15,125 nt of DNA, from the NCBI GenBank assembly GCA_049521495.1, contig JBEKOT010000106.1, positions 1 to 15,125 of the forward strand, given 5' to 3'. Of this stretch, positions 13,842 to 15,125 are shown in pieces. The translations under genes and the position numbers were made by a program. How positions within the stretch are numbered: the first letter of the stretch is position 1; each line of letters opens with the position of its first letter. The notes beneath the pieces were generated by a model. That model searched no databases and had not been told where the DNA came from. It saw nothing but the letters and a program-made list of their open reading frames with translations. The DNA is from CAWEPK01 sp049521495 (lineage in GTDB: Bacteria > Desulfobacterota > Syntrophorhabdia > Syntrophorhabdales > WCHB1-27).

Positions 13842-15107
13842 CTATAGAGGTTCGTAGCGGTACTTGGCCGCTATGAACTCCATGCTCTCGTCTATAGCCT
13901 TTGCCGCTATGTCCAGGTCCTCCTCGGTGTGTCTGTAACAGATATACCCGTGATGGTGGGGCGTCAGGAAGACCCCCTTGCGGATGAGCTGGGTGTAGAA
14001 GTCGGTCCGCCTGCCCCTCTGGGTATCCCCCTTGTCCTTCTTGAAGGTTATGAAAAACATCGGCGCAACGCCGCTCAACTCGGCCCCGGCGTTGTGCCTG
14101 TCGATAGACCCCTGGATGCTCTTCATGAAACGGCGCCCTTTCGCCCATATCTTATCGAGGACGTTATCGCGCTCCAGGATCTCGATGGTCTTCAGGGCCG
14201 CGATGTAACCGTCGCTGTTGGGAAAGAAGGTGGAGGATATGAAGAGCTTCTGGCTGGCAGCCATCATCACTTCGGCCTTTCCGGTAACGACGCTGATCGC
14301 GTACCCGTTGGCCATGCCTTTTCCTAAAACCGTCAGGTCGGGCGTGACCCCGTAGAGCGCTTGCGCCCCTCCCATGGCAAGCCTGAAGCAGGTCCGGACC
14401 TCGTCGAAGACCAGGACCACTCCGTACCTGTCGGCAAGGACCCTGACCCCTTCAAGGAAACCGGGCGCCGGCTCCTGCATTCTTTGATGGAGGTGGTGGC
14501 CGAAGGGGGTCATGATTATAGCTGCCGTTTCCCCGCCATAGCGAGCCAGCAATTCTTCGAGCTCGCCCAGGTTATTGTAATGGAACTCGTGCACGTCCTC
14601 GTAAAGCTTCGAAGGAATGCCGCCCTTCATCTCCACCGACCAGTCGTGCCAGCCGTGGTAGCCGCAGCGCATGACTTTGAGCCGGCCCGTGTAGGCCCTC
14701 GCGATCCTGATGCTCGCCGTGGTGGCGTCCGAGCCGGTCTTAAGAAAAATGCTCATCTCCGAGCAGGGGACAAGCTCCGTAAGCTTTTTCGCGAGATCGT
14801 TCTGGTACTTCTGCGTAAGGGTGAAGCAGAAGCCTTTCCCCTTGATCTGCCCGATGACGGCATCATCGACCTCTTCCTCTCTGTAGCCAAGAATAATCGG
14901 CCCGTAGCCGCAGAGAAAATCGATATACTCATTACCGTCGACGTCGGTGAGTCTCGCGCCTCTGCCCGATTCGAGAAAGATAGGATACTCCCCCTCGATA
15001 AAATCAGCCGGCTTCCTGGCGCCTAGTACGCCGCCGGGGACGACCTTTTTCCCCTCGTCGAAAAGCTCAAGACTCCTCGTTATATTCAGTTTCTCGGCCT
15101 CTTTCAT
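13842..15107 (-). CDS. PLP-dependent aminotransferase, glutamate-1-semialdehyde aminomutase family
   Basis: The 421-residue product is a cytoplasmic class-III PLP enzyme of the HemL-like group. Visible marks are the N-terminal DVDGNEYIDFLCGYGPIILG, the phosphate and cofactor region KTGSDATTASIRIARAYTGR, YHGWHDW (the aromatic stacking on PLP), VVLVFDEVRT with the Asp that binds the pyridine nitrogen, and the Schiff-base Lys in TVLGKGMANGY. The family includes true aminomutases of haem synthesis and many aminotransferases acting on other substrates. The YHGWHDW variant, RTCFRLAMGG and the STFFPNSDG segment (where HemL usually has a GTLSGNP-like sequence) make true HemL less likely, so no symbol is given. 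The ATG at 15107 is chosen over the GTG at 15116 because AAGGGGG ends about 9 bases before it. It converges on gspI; no link with secretion is evident. Confidence 0.85.
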   Translation of the reverse strand: MKEAEKLNITRSLELFDEGKKVVPGGVLGARKPADFIEGEYPIFLESGRGARLTDVDGNEYIDFLCGYGPIILGYREEEVDDAVIGQIKGKGFCFTLTQKYQNDLAKKLTELVPCSEMSIFLKTGSDATTASIRIARAYTGRLKVMRCGYHGWHDWSVEMKGGIPSKLYEDVHEFHYNNLGELEELLARYGGETAAIIMTPFGHHLHQRMQEPAPGFLEGVRVLADRYGVVLVFDEVRTCFRLAMGGAQALYGVTPDLTVLGKGMANGYAISVVTGKAEVMMAASQKLFISSTFFPNSDGYIAALKTIEILERDNVLDKIWAKGRRFMKSIQGSIDRHNAGAELSGVAPMFFITFKKDKGDTQRGRRTDFYTQLIRKGVFLTPHHHGYICYRHTEEDLDIAAKAIDESMEFIAAKYRYEPL

Positions 15108-15116
15108 GGAGGACAC

Positions 15117-15123
15117 CCCCTTT
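15117..15123 (-). promoter_or_regulatory. Ribosome-binding site of the aminotransferase gene
   Basis: Read on the minus strand this is AAGGGGG, 9 bases before the ATG at 15107 and directly abutting the alternative GTG at 15116, so it supports the ATG. The promoter lies outside the window. Confidence 0.55.
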
Positions 15124-15125
15124 TC

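Noticed and set aside
13840..13849. CTCTATAGAG palindrome at the end of the aminotransferase gene
   Set aside because: It is only 10 bp, covers the stop codon, has no loop and has no T-run; it is probably chance.
1..15125. CRISPR arrays, tRNA/rRNA genes, insertion sequences or phage genes
   Set aside because: No regularly spaced repeats, RNA gene signatures, transposase motifs or flanking duplications were seen on reading either strand.

Overview
The window is a nearly complete type II secretion system (T2SS, general secretion pathway) locus from a moderately GC-rich Gram-negative bacterium. A secretin with a signal peptide requires an outer membrane. The gspN product is of the AsmA-like type usually seen in delta-proteobacterial (Desulfobacterota) and Leptospira T2SS loci, so I infer a delta-proteobacterium-like host, with low certainty about the exact lineage.

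Layout, left to right. Bases 1-277 hold a sigma70-like promoter and, on the minus strand, a doubtful small membrane-protein ORF. Next come a 12-helix major facilitator transporter and, 5 bp behind it, an exported DUF192 protein. The first gsp block follows (2135-6598): gspJ, gspK, gspL, gspM and gspN, each overlapping the next by 4 to 16 bp. A 200-bp intergenic region (6599-6810) carries a promoter with a perfect TTGACA -35 box and a 17-bp inverted repeat. The second gsp block (6820-13796) is gspC, gspD, gspE, gspF, gspG, gspH and gspI. A PLP-dependent aminotransferase of the glutamate-1-semialdehyde aminomutase family (13842-15107, minus strand) converges on gspI, with a strong GC hairpin between the two stops.

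Together the genes encode the outer-membrane secretin (D), the periplasmic connector (C), the inner-membrane platform (F, L, M, plus accessory N), the assembly ATPase (E), the major pseudopilin (G) and the minor pseudopilins (H, I, J, K). The prepilin peptidase gspO/pilD, needed to process G-K, is absent, as is any recognisable pilotin gene; both are presumably elsewhere. The order JKLMN|CDEFGHI is a circular permutation of the classical C-to-N order, with the break between I and J and a separate promoter for each block.

I found no clearly new biological system. The points most worth a second look are the permuted order, the regulated-looking gap before gspC, an unusual secretin (an 85-residue proline-rich N-terminal linker and apparently one fewer N-domain repeat), a low-complexity insert in GspK, the gspE-gspF intercistronic hairpin, and the ambiguous antisense small ORF at the left edge. 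Substrates of the system and of the transporter cannot be read from this window.
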